Made by a program: the position numbers and the translations under genes. 64,000 nucleotides of DNA from the NCBI GenBank assembly GCA_040429635.1, contig CP158972.1, forward strand, positions 1,622,001 to 1,686,000, given 5' to 3'. Shown in pieces: positions 15,952-25,500 of this stretch; position 1 is the first letter of the stretch, and each line of letters begins with the position of its first letter. The notes beneath the pieces were generated by a model. It was given only the letters and a program-made list of their open reading frames with translations, was not told where the DNA came from and searched no databases. This DNA comes from Tamlana crocina (GTDB lineage: Bacteria > Bacteroidota > Bacteroidia > Flavobacteriales > Flavobacteriaceae).

Positions 15952-17721
15952 TTAAGACCGATAGATCTTTTCGATAAGTTTATCGTACTTCTGCTTAATG
16001 ATATCCCGTTTCATTTTCATAGTTGGGGTGAGGTGCCCGCCTTCAATAGACCAGATTTCGGGGGTCAATTCAAACTTTTTTATTTGCTCCCACTTACCGA
16101 ATTTTGTATTGCATTGATCGATTTCTTGCTGAATTCTTTCTTGCACCACACTGGAATTAGAAATTTCAGCTTCAGATTTTCCAATTTCGAGGCCCTTTTG
16201 TTGAATCCATTCTTGTATAAATTCAAAATTAGGCTGAATTAATGCGGCTGGCATTTTTTCGCCTTCGCCAATAACCATAATTTGTTCAATAAAACGCGAT
16301 TGTTTTAGGTCGTTTTCAAGTAGGGTAGGAATGATGTATTTTCCGCCTGAGGTTTTAAACATTTCTTTTTTTCGTCCTGTAATTTTCAGAAAGCCATCGG
16401 CATCAATTTCGCCTTTGTCACCGGTGTGGAAATAGTCATTCGTCATCACGCTGGCGGTTTTTTCAGCGTCTTTGTAATAGCCCATCATCACGTTGGGACC
16501 TTTTACTAAAATCTCTCCGTCTTCGGCGATTTTTACTTCTACGCCATCAATCACTTTTCCAACGTGCCCAATTTTCCAGTTTCCGTTTCTTTTATCGCTG
16601 GCCGATACGCCTGGCGAAGTTTCGGTTAATCCATAGCATTCCATAATAGGCATATTTGCAGCACCAAATATTTTGCCCAAACGGGGTTGGAGTGCGGCAC
16701 TACCAGAGGCTAAAAAAACAATGTTTCCGCCTAAAGCCGCTTGCCATTTGCTAAAAATGAGTTTTCTGGCAATGCTCAATTTTAATTCGTACCAAAAACC
16801 GTTTGCTTTGTAAGGTTTGTAGTTGGCGCCAACTTCAACAGCCCAAAAAAACAATTGTTTCTTTATGCCTTTTAATTCTGTGCCTTTGGCCATAATTTTA
16901 TCGTACACCTTTTCAATTAACCTCGGAACCACGGTCATGGTATGTGGCTTAATCTCTTTGGCATTGTCGCCAATTTTATCGATGGCTTCAGCAAAATAAG
17001 TTTCAATGCTTACATATTGATATAGATAGGTGAACACGCGCTCAAAAATATGGCATATGGGCAAGAAGCTCAATGCACGGTCGCCATAGCCTAACGGAAA
17101 TCTTTTTCGGGCGGCGAGTACATTAGATACTATATTATTGTGCGATAGCATAACCCCTTTTGGTTTTCCTGTGGTGCCCGAAGTATAGATTATGGTGGCC
17201 AATTCATCAGGTTTTACATTGGCTTTTCTGTCTTCCACTTCATTTTGATTGCTGGGGTCTTTACCGAGTTCAAATAATTCGGAATAATGTGGGCAATCTT
17301 TAATAGTGTCAAAAGAATAAACGGCCTTCAGCTGTGTTCTTGATTTAACTTGATTGATTTTCTCAAGCACCTCTTCATCTGAAACAAAACAATAAATGGA
17401 CTCGCTATGGTTTAATATATATTCGTAATCCTCAGCGCTTATTGTTGGGTAAATAGGGATGTTTTGCGCACCCACTTGAAGTACGCCAATATCCACAATG
17501 TTCCATTCGGTTCGGTTGGTAGATGAAATTACGGCAATTTTATCGTTTTTATTTATGCCCAGTTTTAACAATGCCCGACTTATGGCATTGGCCTTGTCTA
17601 TATATTCTTGGGTTGAGGTTTTTACCCATTTGCCAGTGTATTTTGTAACCAAAGCGGCCTCTAAAGGGTGGTTTTCTAATTGGTGGTAAGGAAAATCAAA
17701 AAGTCTGGTGATGTCTTTCAT
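15952..17721 (-). CDS. Long-chain fatty-acid--CoA ligase (AMP-forming)
   Basis: A 589-residue adenylate-forming enzyme that activates fatty acids to acyl-CoA for beta-oxidation or lipid synthesis. The AMP-binding loop YTSGTTGKPKGV is at 179-190. ECYGLTETSPG and YFHTGDKGEIDADGFLKITG are the adenylate-binding and hinge motifs, followed by RKKEMFKTSGGKYI. Length and order match the eukaryote-like long-chain ligases (TIGR/FAA1 type) common in Bacteroidota. It is transcribed towards marR but the palindrome-bearing promoter lies between them, so it is probably a separate unit. It is divergent from pflB across a 381-base gap. Confidence 0.93.
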   Translation of the reverse strand: MKDITRLFDFPYHQLENHPLEAALVTKYTGKWVKTSTQEYIDKANAISRALLKLGINKNDKIAVISSTNRTEWNIVDIGVLQVGAQNIPIYPTISAEDYEYILNHSESIYCFVSDEEVLEKINQVKSRTQLKAVYSFDTIKDCPHYSELFELGKDPSNQNEVEDRKANVKPDELATIIYTSGTTGKPKGVMLSHNNIVSNVLAARKRFPLGYGDRALSFLPICHIFERVFTYLYQYVSIETYFAEAIDKIGDNAKEIKPHTMTVVPRLIEKVYDKIMAKGTELKGIKKQLFFWAVEVGANYKPYKANGFWYELKLSIARKLIFSKWQAALGGNIVFLASGSAALQPRLGKIFGAANMPIMECYGLTETSPGVSASDKRNGNWKIGHVGKVIDGVEVKIAEDGEILVKGPNVMMGYYKDAEKTASVMTNDYFHTGDKGEIDADGFLKITGRKKEMFKTSGGKYIIPTLLENDLKQSRFIEQIMVIGEGEKMPAALIQPNFEFIQEWIQQKGLEIGKSEAEISNSSVVQERIQQEIDQCNTKFGKWEQIKKFELTPEIWSIEGGHLTPTMKMKRDIIKQKYDKLIEKIYRS

Positions 17722-18102
17722 GCAAGTTTAGCTAGAGTGATAATGCAAATTATGAAATTAAATGAATTAATCAAACATGGGGTTATTCAGAAATTTTTTA
17801 ATGTAGGTCTATATTTTGGATTTTGATGGTGGGTTTTTGCAAAAAAAACCACTAAAATATTAAGAATTTTATAAAATATTTCAGCTTGTGTTGGATTTGT
17901 CAATGTTTTGTGTTTTAAAAATGTTAAATATTTGAATATTCTTTAAATCGAAATTCGTTTTTCAAACGTTTTCGTAAAAATTTGAAGGTCGAATTTGTTT
18001 TTGATATGGTTTAGCTGATAAATGTCATCTTTATTTAGCGTGTTGGGGTTTAATTTTATACCACGTTAACCACGAAAGGTTACAATATAAATAAAAGTAA
18101 AG
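17722..18102. other. Divergent intergenic region between acyl-CoA ligase and pflB
   Basis: 381 AT-rich bases with no plausible gene. They must carry the promoters of both flanking genes, but neither has a perfect TAnnTTTG box; TAATTTTA at 18051-18058 is the nearest candidate for pflB. An imperfect hairpin (about 17828-17852, around TTTTTGCAAAAA) is present. TGATAAATGTCA at 18016-18027 fits the loose TGA-N6-TCA pattern of CRP/FNR sites but only six bases are constrained. Confidence 0.4.
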
Positions 18103-20328
18103 ATGGAAGTAAAGCAATTTAAACCTGGAACTTGGACAAACAAAATCGACGTAAGGGATTTTGTTGTTAACAATGTAACGCCTTACCACGGGGATTACCA
18201 ATTTTTGGTTGGCCCCAGTGCAAAAACCCAAAAATTATGGGATATATGTAAAGAAGCCACGAAACTTGAAAGGAAGAATAACGGTGTACTTGCTTTAGAC
18301 ACCGATGTAATTTCTACAATTAGTGCTTTTGATGCCGGTTATATCGATAAAGAAAACGAAGTTATTGTTGGTTTGCAGACCGATCAATTGCTTAAACGAA
18401 CCATGAAACCATTTGGTGGGTTTAAGGTGGTTCAAAAAGCACTGTCTGAGCAAGGCGTAAAACCCAACGACAACCTTACCGAGTTGTTTTCAAAATATGT
18501 GAAAACGCATAACGACGGCGTGTTTTCGGCTTATAATGCAGAAATTAAAAAGTTCCGGTCTTTGGGCTTTTTAACAGGGCTGCCCGATAATTATGCAAGA
18601 GGGAGAATTATTGGAGACTACCGTCGTGTAGCGCTTTATGGTATTGACTTTTTAATTGCCTCCAAAAAAGAAGATTTGTCCAAAATTAATGGCCCAATGA
18701 CCGATGCGGTTATCCGTTTGCGCGAAGAAGTTTCAGATCAAATTAAGGCACTTAAGGAAATGATTGAGCTTGGTGCCAAATATAATTTGAATTTAAGGCG
18801 CCCAGCCGAAAACGCCAAAGAAGCCGTGCAATGGACCTATATGGCTTATTTGGCAGCGGTAAAGGAACAGGATGGAGCGGCCATGTCTTTAGGAAATGTA
18901 TCTACCTTCCTTGATATATTTATTGAAAACGATTTGGAAGATGGGTTGATAACAGAAAACGAAGCCCAAGAGTACATCGATCAATTTGTAATGAAACTGC
19001 GTATGGTACGCCATTTAAGAATGGCTGCCTACGATGAGATTTTTGCCGGCGATCCCACTTGGGTTACTGAAGCCATTGGTGGTATGTTTGAAGATGGAAG
19101 AACGAAAGTTACCAAAACTTCTTTCCGTTTCTTGAATACACTTTACAATTTAGGGCCTTCACCAGAGCCGAATATGACGGTGCTTTGGTCTAAAGATTTG
19201 CCAGAAAACTTTAAAAATTACTGTGCAAAAGTAGCTATCGATACGTCATCCATCCAATTTGAAAATGATGAATTGATGCGTACCATTCGGGGTAACGACG
19301 ATTATGGTATTGCTTGCTGTGTATCTTACCAATCCCTTGGTAAATCCATTCAATTTTTTGGAGCGCGAACCAATTTGGCGAAAACCTTATTGCTAGCCAT
19401 TAATGGTGGCCGGTGCGAAATTACAGGAACCCAAATGGTTGAAGGTATTGAGCCTTGCTATTGCGAATATTTAGACTTCGATAAGGTCATGGCCAACTTT
19501 AAAATAGCCATGAAAGAAGTAGCGCGGGTCTATAATGATTCTATGAATATTATCCACTACATGCACGACAAGTACTATTACGAAAAAGCCCAAATGGCAT
19601 TGATTGATACCAACCCAAGTATTAATATAGCTTATGGTATTGCTGGTTTGTCAATTGTTGCCGATTCGTTATCAGCTATAAAATATGCCAAAGTAAAACC
19701 TATAAGAAATGAAGAAGGATTAACGGTCGATTTTAAAATTGAAGGTGAGTTTCCATGTTATGGCAATGATGACGACCGAGTGGATGTTTTGGCAGCAAAT
19801 GCAGTGTCCGATTTTAATAACGAACTTAAAAAGTTGCCGGTATATAAAAATGCTTATCCAACACTATCTGTGCTCACCATCACCTCAAACGTTGTGTACG
19901 GTAAAAAAACAGGAGCCACACCAGATGGCAGGGAAAAAGGCGTTCCGTTTGCGCCTGGAGCCAATCCTATGCATGGAAGAGATTCGCACGGAGCGATTGC
20001 TTCTTTAAACTCAGTCGCAAAAATCAATTATGAAGATTCGCAAGATGGTATTTCCAATACCTTTTCTATTGTGCCCAAATCTTTAGGAGCCAATAGTGGG
20101 GAGAGAATAGAGAATATGGTAGATATTTTAGATGGTTACTTTTCCAGAAAAGCCCAGCACGTTAATGTTAATGTGTTGAATAAGGAAACCTTGCTCGATG
20201 CCATGGAGCGTCCCGAGCAATATCCGCAGTTAACCATTCGTGTGTCTGGCTATGCCGTAAACTTTGTGAGGCTTACCAGAGAACAGCAAATGGAAGTTAT
20301 AACAAGATCGTTTCACGAATCCATCTAG
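18103..20328 (+). CDS. pflB: Formate C-acetyltransferase (pyruvate formate-lyase)
   Basis: A 741-residue glycyl-radical enzyme that converts pyruvate and CoA to acetyl-CoA and formate under anoxia. The adjacent active-site cysteines are Cys405-Cys406 in [10 protein letters not shown], and the radical glycine is Gly716 in [10 protein letters not shown], 26 residues from the C-terminus as expected. Length matches true PFL. The activase gene follows after 73 bases that contain a strong hairpin. The presence of PFL implies fermentative or microaerobic metabolism in an organism otherwise equipped for beta-oxidation. Oxygen-linked control is expected from the family, but I see no convincing operator. 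Confidence 0.96.
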   Translation: MEVKQFKPGTWTNKIDVRDFVVNNVTPYHGDYQFLVGPSAKTQKLWDICKEATKLERKNNGVLALDTDVISTISAFDAGYIDKENEVIVGLQTDQLLKRTMKPFGGFKVVQKALSEQGVKPNDNLTELFSKYVKTHNDGVFSAYNAEIKKFRSLGFLTGLPDNYARGRIIGDYRRVALYGIDFLIASKKEDLSKINGPMTDAVIRLREEVSDQIKALKEMIELGAKYNLNLRRPAENAKEAVQWTYMAYLAAVKEQDGAAMSLGNVSTFLDIFIENDLEDGLITENEAQEYIDQFVMKLRMVRHLRMAAYDEIFAGDPTWVTEAIGGMFEDGRTKVTKTSFRFLNTLYNLGPSPEPNMTVLWSKDLPENFKNYCAKVAIDTSSIQFENDELMRTIRGNDDYGIACCVSYQSLGKSIQFFGARTNLAKTLLLAINGGRCEITGTQMVEGIEPCYCEYLDFDKVMANFKIAMKEVARVYNDSMNIIHYMHDKYYYEKAQMALIDTNPSINIAYGIAGLSIVADSLSAIKYAKVKPIRNEEGLTVDFKIEGEFPCYGNDDDRVDVLAANAVSDFNNELKKLPVYKNAYPTLSVLTITSNVVYGKKTGATPDGREKGVPFAPGANPMHGRDSHGAIASLNSVAKINYEDSQDGISNTFSIVPKSLGANSGERIENMVDILDGYFSRKAQHVNVNVLNKETLLDAMERPEQYPQLTIRVSGYAVNFVRLTREQQMEVITRSFHESI

Positions 20329-20351
20329 TTTATATTTAGTGTTTTTCATGT

Positions 20352-20397
20352 GTCTGAAAAACAAATTGTGGTGATTTGTTTTTCAGGCGCATTTTTT
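20352..20397 (+). terminator. Strong hairpin with T tract between pflB and pflA
   Basis: CTGAAAAACAAAT (20354-20366) pairs perfectly with ATTTGTTTTTCAG (20374-20386); two more pairs (one G-U) extend it to 15. The loop is 7 bases and TTTTTT follows at 20392-20397. The pflA start lies 5 bases beyond, so this is either an attenuating terminator that lowers pflA relative to pflB or a 3' stabiliser of the pflB mRNA. Confidence 0.75.
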
Positions 20398-20401
20398 AAA
20401 G

Positions 20402-21160
20402 TTGAACATTATCAAATCAAAAGAAAACATATTAAGAATTCACTCGATAGAGTCCTTTGGCACGCACGATGGTCCGGGAATAAGAATGGTGGTGTTTATG
20501 CAAGGTTGCAATCTAAAATGCCTGTACTGCCACAATCCCGATACCATCGATAAATGCGGAGGAAAAGAAATGCATATTGATGAATTGGTGCAAAAGGCTA
20601 TCAATTTGAAATCTTATTTCGGTAAAAGAGGCGGGGTAACAGTATCTGGTGGTGAGCCGCTGCTGCAATCCAAAGCGCTGCTGACTTTTTTTAAACGCTT
20701 AAAGGCGGAAGGTATCCATACCAATATCGATACCAATGGCAGGATTTTAAACCATTTTACTGAAGATTTATTGGATAATTACGCCGATTTGGTGATGCTC
20801 GATATTAAACACGTTACAGAGCAGGGCTATGAATTTTTGGTAGGGCAGAAAAACAAAGAAACCAGTTTTGAGTTTGCCAAGTACAGAGAAGCTTCAGGAA
20901 AAAAAATGTGGTTGCGCTACGTGCTCATTCCTGGGATAACCAATAAACCCGAGTTGCTTCATCAGTTGGGCGACCGCTTTAAAGACTATAAAACCATTGA
21001 AAAGATTGAGATTCAGCCTTACCATAAATTGGGCATCCATAAATGGGAAACCCTTGGATGGAATTACGAATTAAAAGATGCCAGAGAGAACACAAAAGAG
21101 GAAATTGATGCTGCGGCAGAAATCTTAAAAAACTATTTCAGGGAAGTGAAAGTAAATTAA
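20402..21160 (+). CDS. pflA: Pyruvate formate-lyase activating enzyme (radical SAM, TTG start)
   Basis: A 252-residue radical-SAM enzyme that installs the glycyl radical on PflB. The [4Fe-4S]-binding motif is CNLKCLYC (Cys36, Cys40, Cys43). GGEP appears in TVSGGEPLLQ, and DIDTNG-like and MLDIKH stretches follow as in PflA. The conserved N-terminus LRIHSIESFGTHDGPGIR lies upstream of the first ATG, so translation must start earlier; the TTG at 20402-20404 is the only suitable start after the hairpin. A weak start plus an upstream hairpin fits the low amounts needed of an activase. It is followed 35 bases later by a membrane-protein gene. Confidence 0.95.
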   Translation: MNIIKSKENILRIHSIESFGTHDGPGIRMVVFMQGCNLKCLYCHNPDTIDKCGGKEMHIDELVQKAINLKSYFGKRGGVTVSGGEPLLQSKALLTFFKRLKAEGIHTNIDTNGRILNHFTEDLLDNYADLVMLDIKHVTEQGYEFLVGQKNKETSFEFAKYREASGKKMWLRYVLIPGITNKPELLHQLGDRFKDYKTIEKIEIQPYHKLGIHKWETLGWNYELKDARENTKEEIDAAAEILKNYFREVKVN

Positions 21161-21195
21161 GTCCGTTTTTACTTCTGCAACCAAAAAATGAGTAC

Positions 21196-22698
21196 ATGAA
21201 AACCTATAAAGAACTTCATAAGCCGGCTTCAGCCTTCAAAAATAGAGCAGATTATTTAAACCACGAATTGCAAATCATGAAACCCAAAAGGTTCAGATTG
21301 AATCTGCCTGGAAGAGATTTTAGGTTTGAATGGGAAGATTTGGTTCCAGCACTTGCTGGTACACTAGGTATTATAGCCATGTATTCTTCAGTAATGATGG
21401 CCTGGGCCAATGGACTAAGCGAAGCTTGGGATAACATTACTCTGGGTAAAGAATTTGCCATTGAAGTGTCTCGTGTAGAAATGATTATACCGGCTATTTT
21501 ATTTGTGGTTTTGGCATCGGGCTTTCTTAATCCCCGAGCTAATTTAGCTGGCAACCATGGCCCTATGATTCCGCTTATTGCAAGTATTGCGTTAGCAGGG
21601 GCACATCCTTTGGCATTAGCAATCCTTATTGGTCTATTGGGGCTTTTGCTTAGTGTGTTTAAAGGAGGGTCTCGTTTGGTTAATTTAACGAGTAAAGGTG
21701 TAGCCGGCGGGTTGCTCATTTTTTTAGGGTTTACTGGTGCGTTTGGTCAAATAACGGCAGTACAAACTTGGGGAATGGGTTTGGAGTCTCCGGAAGTTGC
21801 TTTGGGGTCAATGGGATTTTTGGGACTAATAATTTTGGGCGTTACGGTGGTAGTGTATAGTTTTTTAGCAAGAATTGATAAACGTTGGTTGGCTATTCCA
21901 GCATGTGCCATAACAGCTTTGGGTATAGCTTTGCTGGGTGGAGCTGGTTTCGACCTTCAGTTTACAACCGAAATGGGCTTGCCTAATTTAAACCCGGTAC
22001 ATTGGTGGGGTAGCACAGAAGAAGGCTGGATGCTCGGTTTGCCAAATACACAGCATTTTATAGCGTCTTTACCTTTTGCGATTTTGGCGGTTGCCATGTG
22101 GTCTCCAGATTTTTTGGGGCATCGTATTTTTCAGGAAATGAATTATCCAAAACATACAGATAAGGTTTTAATGGATGTAGATGATACCATGACCATGTGT
22201 TCACTGCGGCAAATGGTGGGCACGGCCGTTGGCGGTGGGAACATTACATCTTCGTGGGGTACCTACATGATTCCGGCCGCGATAGCCAAAAGACCTATTC
22301 CTGGAGGTGCCATTCTTTTAGGATTGATGGTTTTGGCGGTAGCTGTTTTGGGAAGTCCTATGGATGTTGCTGTTTGGCCACCTGTTAGATGCATAGCTCT
22401 TCTTGTGGGCGTGTTTTTGCCCATGATTGAAGCGGGCATTCAAATGGTGAAAAAAAGCGCATGTGCACAAGCTGCAGGTATTTGTGTTTTTACAGCTATG
22501 GTAACCAATCCCGTGTTGGCGTGGGCATTGGCCATGTTTTTAGATAATAACGGATTGATTGGAGATAAAGAAAGGGCCGCTAAGCTTTCTGTAGTGGATA
22601 AGTTGGTGATACCTTTAAGTATTTTACTAATATGTATTTCGGCAATATTAACTGTTGGAATGTTTAGAGGAAGCTATGGCATACAAGCATTTTTGTAA
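21196..22698 (+). CDS. DUF3360-like polytopic membrane protein, putative transporter
   Basis: A 500-residue protein with about 11-12 hydrophobic segments starting near residue 48, after a basic, charged N-terminal tail. The sequence has the look of DUF3360 proteins, which resemble sulfate- and xanthine/uracil-permease-like carriers. Notable polar stretches in or near membrane segments are NPRANLAGNHGPMIP (about 112-126), WSPDFLGHRIF and CSLRQMVGTAVGGGN. It lies 35 bases after pflA on the same strand, so co-transcription is likely. PFL operons usually carry the formate channel FocA at such a position; this protein is unrelated to FocA by motif. A role in exporting formate or importing a fermentation substrate is only inference. 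Confidence 0.7.
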   Translation: MKTYKELHKPASAFKNRADYLNHELQIMKPKRFRLNLPGRDFRFEWEDLVPALAGTLGIIAMYSSVMMAWANGLSEAWDNITLGKEFAIEVSRVEMIIPAILFVVLASGFLNPRANLAGNHGPMIPLIASIALAGAHPLALAILIGLLGLLLSVFKGGSRLVNLTSKGVAGGLLIFLGFTGAFGQITAVQTWGMGLESPEVALGSMGFLGLIILGVTVVVYSFLARIDKRWLAIPACAITALGIALLGGAGFDLQFTTEMGLPNLNPVHWWGSTEEGWMLGLPNTQHFIASLPFAILAVAMWSPDFLGHRIFQEMNYPKHTDKVLMDVDDTMTMCSLRQMVGTAVGGGNITSSWGTYMIPAAIAKRPIPGGAILLGLMVLAVAVLGSPMDVAVWPPVRCIALLVGVFLPMIEAGIQMVKKSACAQAAGICVFTAMVTNPVLAWALAMFLDNNGLIGDKERAAKLSVVDKLVIPLSILLICISAILTVGMFRGSYGIQAFL

Positions 22699-22752
22699 CA
22701 CTATTAAGTATTTTATTTGAGTTTTTCATTAAACTGTTTTAGTTTCAACTTG

Positions 22753-22780
22753 CCCCATTTGAGATAATCTTTTGGGGTTT
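22753..22780. terminator. Possible hairpin between convergent transporter and yigZ genes
   Basis: CCCCA (22753-22757) pairs with TGGGG (22773-22777), followed by TTTCTT. The stem is short and the loop imperfectly paired, so terminator function is uncertain, but it lies where two convergent genes end. Confidence 0.4.
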
Positions 22781-22781
22781 C

Positions 22782-23399
22782 TTAATTTTGGTCAGTTGGT
22801 TTTATGTCAACTTCAAACAGGTGGTCGAAAATATCGAAGATTTTTTTGGACTCTCTTTTCCTTACGGAAATAATAATTTCGCAATCCAGCTCCATGGTTT
22901 GGTCAACGATTTTAAGTTGGTGTTCTTTAATAACCCGCATTACGGTGTTCATATTTTTATAACCGAATGAAATGGCATATTGAATATTGATGGTTTTGGT
23001 CACCATTTTTGAAGCTTCCAAAGCCATTTGTGCTGCTGATCTGTAAGCATTGATTAATCCGCCAACCCCTAATTTTACGCCGCCAAAATACCGCACCACA
23101 ATAATTAATACGTTGGTGACGTCAAACGATTGTATTTGTCCGTAAATGGGCATCCCCGCGGAATTACTCGGTTCGCCGTCGTCGTTGGCACGATAGGAAA
23201 TGGTTTCGGTGCCCAGTTGGTAAGCATAGCACCAATGACGTGCCGAATGATGTTCTTTTTTTACAGTCTCCAAATGGGTTTTTACGGCGTCTTCGTTTAA
23301 AACGGGAAAGGCATACCCGAAAAATTTGCTGTTTTTGTCTTTAAACAAAACAGGGGCGGGTGCGGTTTTTATGGTTTTATACGTGTCGTTTTCTTCCAA
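22782..23399 (-). CDS. YigZ/IMPACT family protein (TTG start)
   Basis: A 205-residue protein of the YigZ/IMPACT family. HHSARHWCYAYQ, then SYRANDDGEPSNSAGMPIYGQI, then VLIIVVRYFGGVKLGVGGLINAYRSAA are the family signatures, with a C-terminal alpha/beta domain. The frame is open further upstream to 23555, but that extension runs inside the HAD gene in another frame and shows no similarity to the family. The natural start is the TTG at 23397-23399, giving an N-terminus beginning at EENDTYKTI, 1 base past the HAD stop. Family members are linked to translation or stress responses in eukaryotes; the bacterial role is unclear. Confidence 0.9.
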   Translation of the reverse strand: MEENDTYKTIKTAPAPVLFKDKNSKFFGYAFPVLNEDAVKTHLETVKKEHHSARHWCYAYQLGTETISYRANDDGEPSNSAGMPIYGQIQSFDVTNVLIIVVRYFGGVKLGVGGLINAYRSAAQMALEASKMVTKTINIQYAISFGYKNMNTVMRVIKEHQLKIVDQTMELDCEIIISVRKRESKKIFDIFDHLFEVDIKPTDQN

Positions 23400-23400
23400 A

Positions 23401-24012
23401 TTAAAACAAATGCTTTTTGGTTTCGAATAGGGTGGTAACGTCGTCGGTTTTTGGGGTGATGTGCCAGGTGTTAAACCCCAATTTATTGGCATTTTCAATG
23501 TTACTTTGGTTATCGTCAATAAACAAGCATTGGTTGGGCTCAAGTTGATTTTCACTTAAAACAAACTCAAAAATATTGGGGTTGGGTTTCACAAGATTAA
23601 TTTCGTGCGACAGGTAAAACGCATCAAAGCAATCTTTGAATTCATTAAAAAAAGAAACGTTTTCTTTTATCCAACTGATGTGCAAATCGTTGGTGTTGCT
23701 CAATAAAATAAGTTGAAATTGGCCGTCTTCTTTAAGTTTTTTGATGAAATCGAGCCGATGCTTCGGAAAATCTTTAAGCATAAAATTCCAAATATATTTC
23801 AATTCCTCATTCGAGAATTTTGGAAAATTTTCTTGGTAAGACGCCAGAAATTCTTCGGTACTCATCAAACCTTGTTCGTAAAGGCTGTTGAAAGCCAAAA
23901 TGTCTTCCGAAAGGTTTTCCATTCCGAATTTTTCCAAAGCCAATTGTTGTGCCCCTTCAATGTCTAAATTGATAAAAACGTTCCCGAAATCGAAAACAAG
24001 TGCTTTAATCAT
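23401..24012 (-). CDS. HAD-IA family phosphatase
   Basis: A 203-residue haloacid-dehalogenase-type hydrolase. The nucleophile motif is VFDFGNVF (Asp8); the second Asp of DxD is glycine, as in the YihX-like subgroup. LLSNTND supplies motif II, Lys in LVKPNPNIF motif III, and FIDDNQSNIENA motif IV. A helical cap occupies residues about 16-85. Its start overlaps the end of ribD by 8 bases. Many bacteria use HAD enzymes for the dephosphorylation step of riboflavin synthesis, so linkage to ribD makes that an attractive but unproven role. Substrate is otherwise unknown. Confidence 0.88.
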   Translation of the reverse strand: MIKALVFDFGNVFINLDIEGAQQLALEKFGMENLSEDILAFNSLYEQGLMSTEEFLASYQENFPKFSNEELKYIWNFMLKDFPKHRLDFIKKLKEDGQFQLILLSNTNDLHISWIKENVSFFNEFKDCFDAFYLSHEINLVKPNPNIFEFVLSENQLEPNQCLFIDDNQSNIENANKLGFNTWHITPKTDDVTTLFETKKHLF

Positions 24013-24991
24013 TATGGTATATTTTTAAGGTATCGTTTAATATGTTTTCCTCTGAAATTAGTGTGCCCGAAAAAAATGGCGTTTTTGTACCATCGCCAAA
24101 AGTGTTGTTTCCTGTGAATACACGGGCTTCGTCCCAAATATTTTCGTCAATAAACATTTGCAGGGTTTTGGTTCCACCTTCAATAATTACAGAATTGATA
24201 TTGGCTTTAAAAAGAGCTTCGCAAATAGATTTAGCGGAAGTTTCTTTTAGCAAAATGGTTTCAGCTTCTTCGTTAAAAACGCTCAGTTTTTTAGGGAGAC
24301 ACTCCGTTTTATCCAAAACTATTCGAATAGGATTTTGCCCCGTCCAATCCCGAACTGTTAAACTGGGGTTATCCTGTAAAACCGTATTAGCACCAACTAA
24401 AATAGCCTGTTCTTCGGTGCGCCATTTGTGCACCAATTGGCGCGAAAACGTATTGGTAATCCAAACTGGTTTTTGCTCATTTTTGGTTTTTGGGGCAATA
24501 AAACCGTCGCTGGTTTCGGCCCATTTTAAAATAACATACGGACGTTTTTTATTATGAAAGGTGAAAAAACGTTTGTGGTGTTTTTTGCATGCTTTTTCCA
24601 AAACGCCAACGGTAACGTGGCATCCGGCTTGTTTCAGCTTGGCAATGCCTTTTCCCACCACTTGCTCGTTGTCGTCAATACAGCCAATAACCACATTCGG
24701 GATTTGGTGCTTGATGATTAAGTCGCTGCACGGCGGGGTTTTTCCGTAGTGCGAACAAGGTTCCAAAGTCACGTAAATGGTGGCTTCTTTCAGTAAATCT
24801 TTGTTTTTTACCGAATTAATGGCGTTTACTTCGGCGTGGCTGCCACCGTATGCACTGGTAAATCCTTCGCCAATAATGCTGTTGTTGTGCACAATAACGC
24901 TGCCTACCATGGGGTTGGGGCGGGTGCTGCCCAGCCCATTCTTTCCAATTTCAATGCAGCGCTTTATGTAGGTTTCGTGTATGTGGCGCAT
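24005..24991 (-). CDS. ribD: Riboflavin biosynthesis deaminase/reductase RibD
   Basis: A 328-residue bifunctional enzyme for two steps of riboflavin synthesis, deamination and then side-chain reduction of the pyrimidine intermediate. The N-terminal cytidine-deaminase-type zinc site is HAEVNAI (His52, Glu54) with PCSHYGKTPPC (Cys79, Cys88). The C-terminal reductase half (about 145-328) has KWAETSDGFIAP, TVLQDNPSLTVRDW and SVIIEGGTKTLQMFI. The ATG at 24989-24991 overlaps the TGA of the preceding lipoprotein gene by one base (TGATG), indicating translational coupling; a TTG codon directly before it is not needed. It is in a tight minus-strand operon with the HAD phosphatase and yigZ. Confidence 0.95.
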   Translation of the reverse strand: MRHIHETYIKRCIEIGKNGLGSTRPNPMVGSVIVHNNSIIGEGFTSAYGGSHAEVNAINSVKNKDLLKEATIYVTLEPCSHYGKTPPCSDLIIKHQIPNVVIGCIDDNEQVVGKGIAKLKQAGCHVTVGVLEKACKKHHKRFFTFHNKKRPYVILKWAETSDGFIAPKTKNEQKPVWITNTFSRQLVHKWRTEEQAILVGANTVLQDNPSLTVRDWTGQNPIRIVLDKTECLPKKLSVFNEEAETILLKETSAKSICEALFKANINSVIIEGGTKTLQMFIDENIWDEARVFTGNNTFGDGTKTPFFSGTLISEENILNDTLKIYHND

Positions 24992-25452
24992 CAATATTTT
25001 ATTTTTACGTTTTCAGTAAAATCAACGGAATAGGTATGCGAAAATCCAAAAACCTTATATTTTATGTCGCCTTTGTACTGTACTTTTACCTGCTTGCTGA
25101 ACAGGCTGCCAATCAATCCGCCTAGATTTTTATTGCTGAAAATACTATCGGTAGGCACGTGGGTTTTCAAAGGAATACTGAATTCTTTTTTAGCGGGGAC
25201 TTCAAAACTCTCGGTAGAAAGGGTGGCCATTTCATTGTTGTTTACAAAAACCTTTATTTCGTCGGTTTGCAGTTCACCACCAATATCATTTGGGTTTAAA
25301 AATTGGGCCTTTGCTGTAAAGGTTATAAATTTAGGCGTTGACTCAATGATTTCAATGTGTTCAATACCAATAAATTGTGGTTTTTCGGTAACGGTACAGG
25401 CGAGTTGCATAACGCCTATTGTTAATAAGATTATCAGTTTTTTAACGGCCAT
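24991..25452 (-). CDS. LEA type-2-like lipoprotein
   Basis: A 153-residue probable lipoprotein with a hydrophobic N-terminus ending in the lipobox MQLAC (Cys19). The mature part is a single beta-rich domain of the LEA-14/WHy type: FITFTAKAQFLNPNDIGGELQTDEIKVFVNN followed by VPAKKEFSIPLKTHVP. Such domains are structural and often found on envelope proteins; no enzymatic residues are apparent. It is the first gene of the operon ending in yigZ and its stop overlaps the ribD start, so expression of the two is coupled although their functions look unrelated. It is divergent from the GNAT gene across 48 bases. Confidence 0.8.
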   Translation of the reverse strand: MAVKKLIILLTIGVMQLACTVTEKPQFIGIEHIEIIESTPKFITFTAKAQFLNPNDIGGELQTDEIKVFVNNNEMATLSTESFEVPAKKEFSIPLKTHVPTDSIFSNKNLGGLIGSLFSKQVKVQYKGDIKYKVFGFSHTYSVDFTENVKIKY

Positions 25453-25500
25453 TTTTTAGGATTTAGTGTATCTTCACTCTTTAAAACGAGTGCAATAACA

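Noticed and set aside
18016-18027. TGA-N6-TCA site (possible CRP/FNR) upstream of pflB
   Set aside because: Only six bases are constrained; a match of this quality is expected by chance in a window this long. Kept only as a mention in the intergenic entry.
23400-23555. N-terminal extension of the YigZ reading frame
   Set aside because: It lies inside the HAD gene in a different frame and is not part of the YigZ fold; the TTG at 23399 fits the family start.
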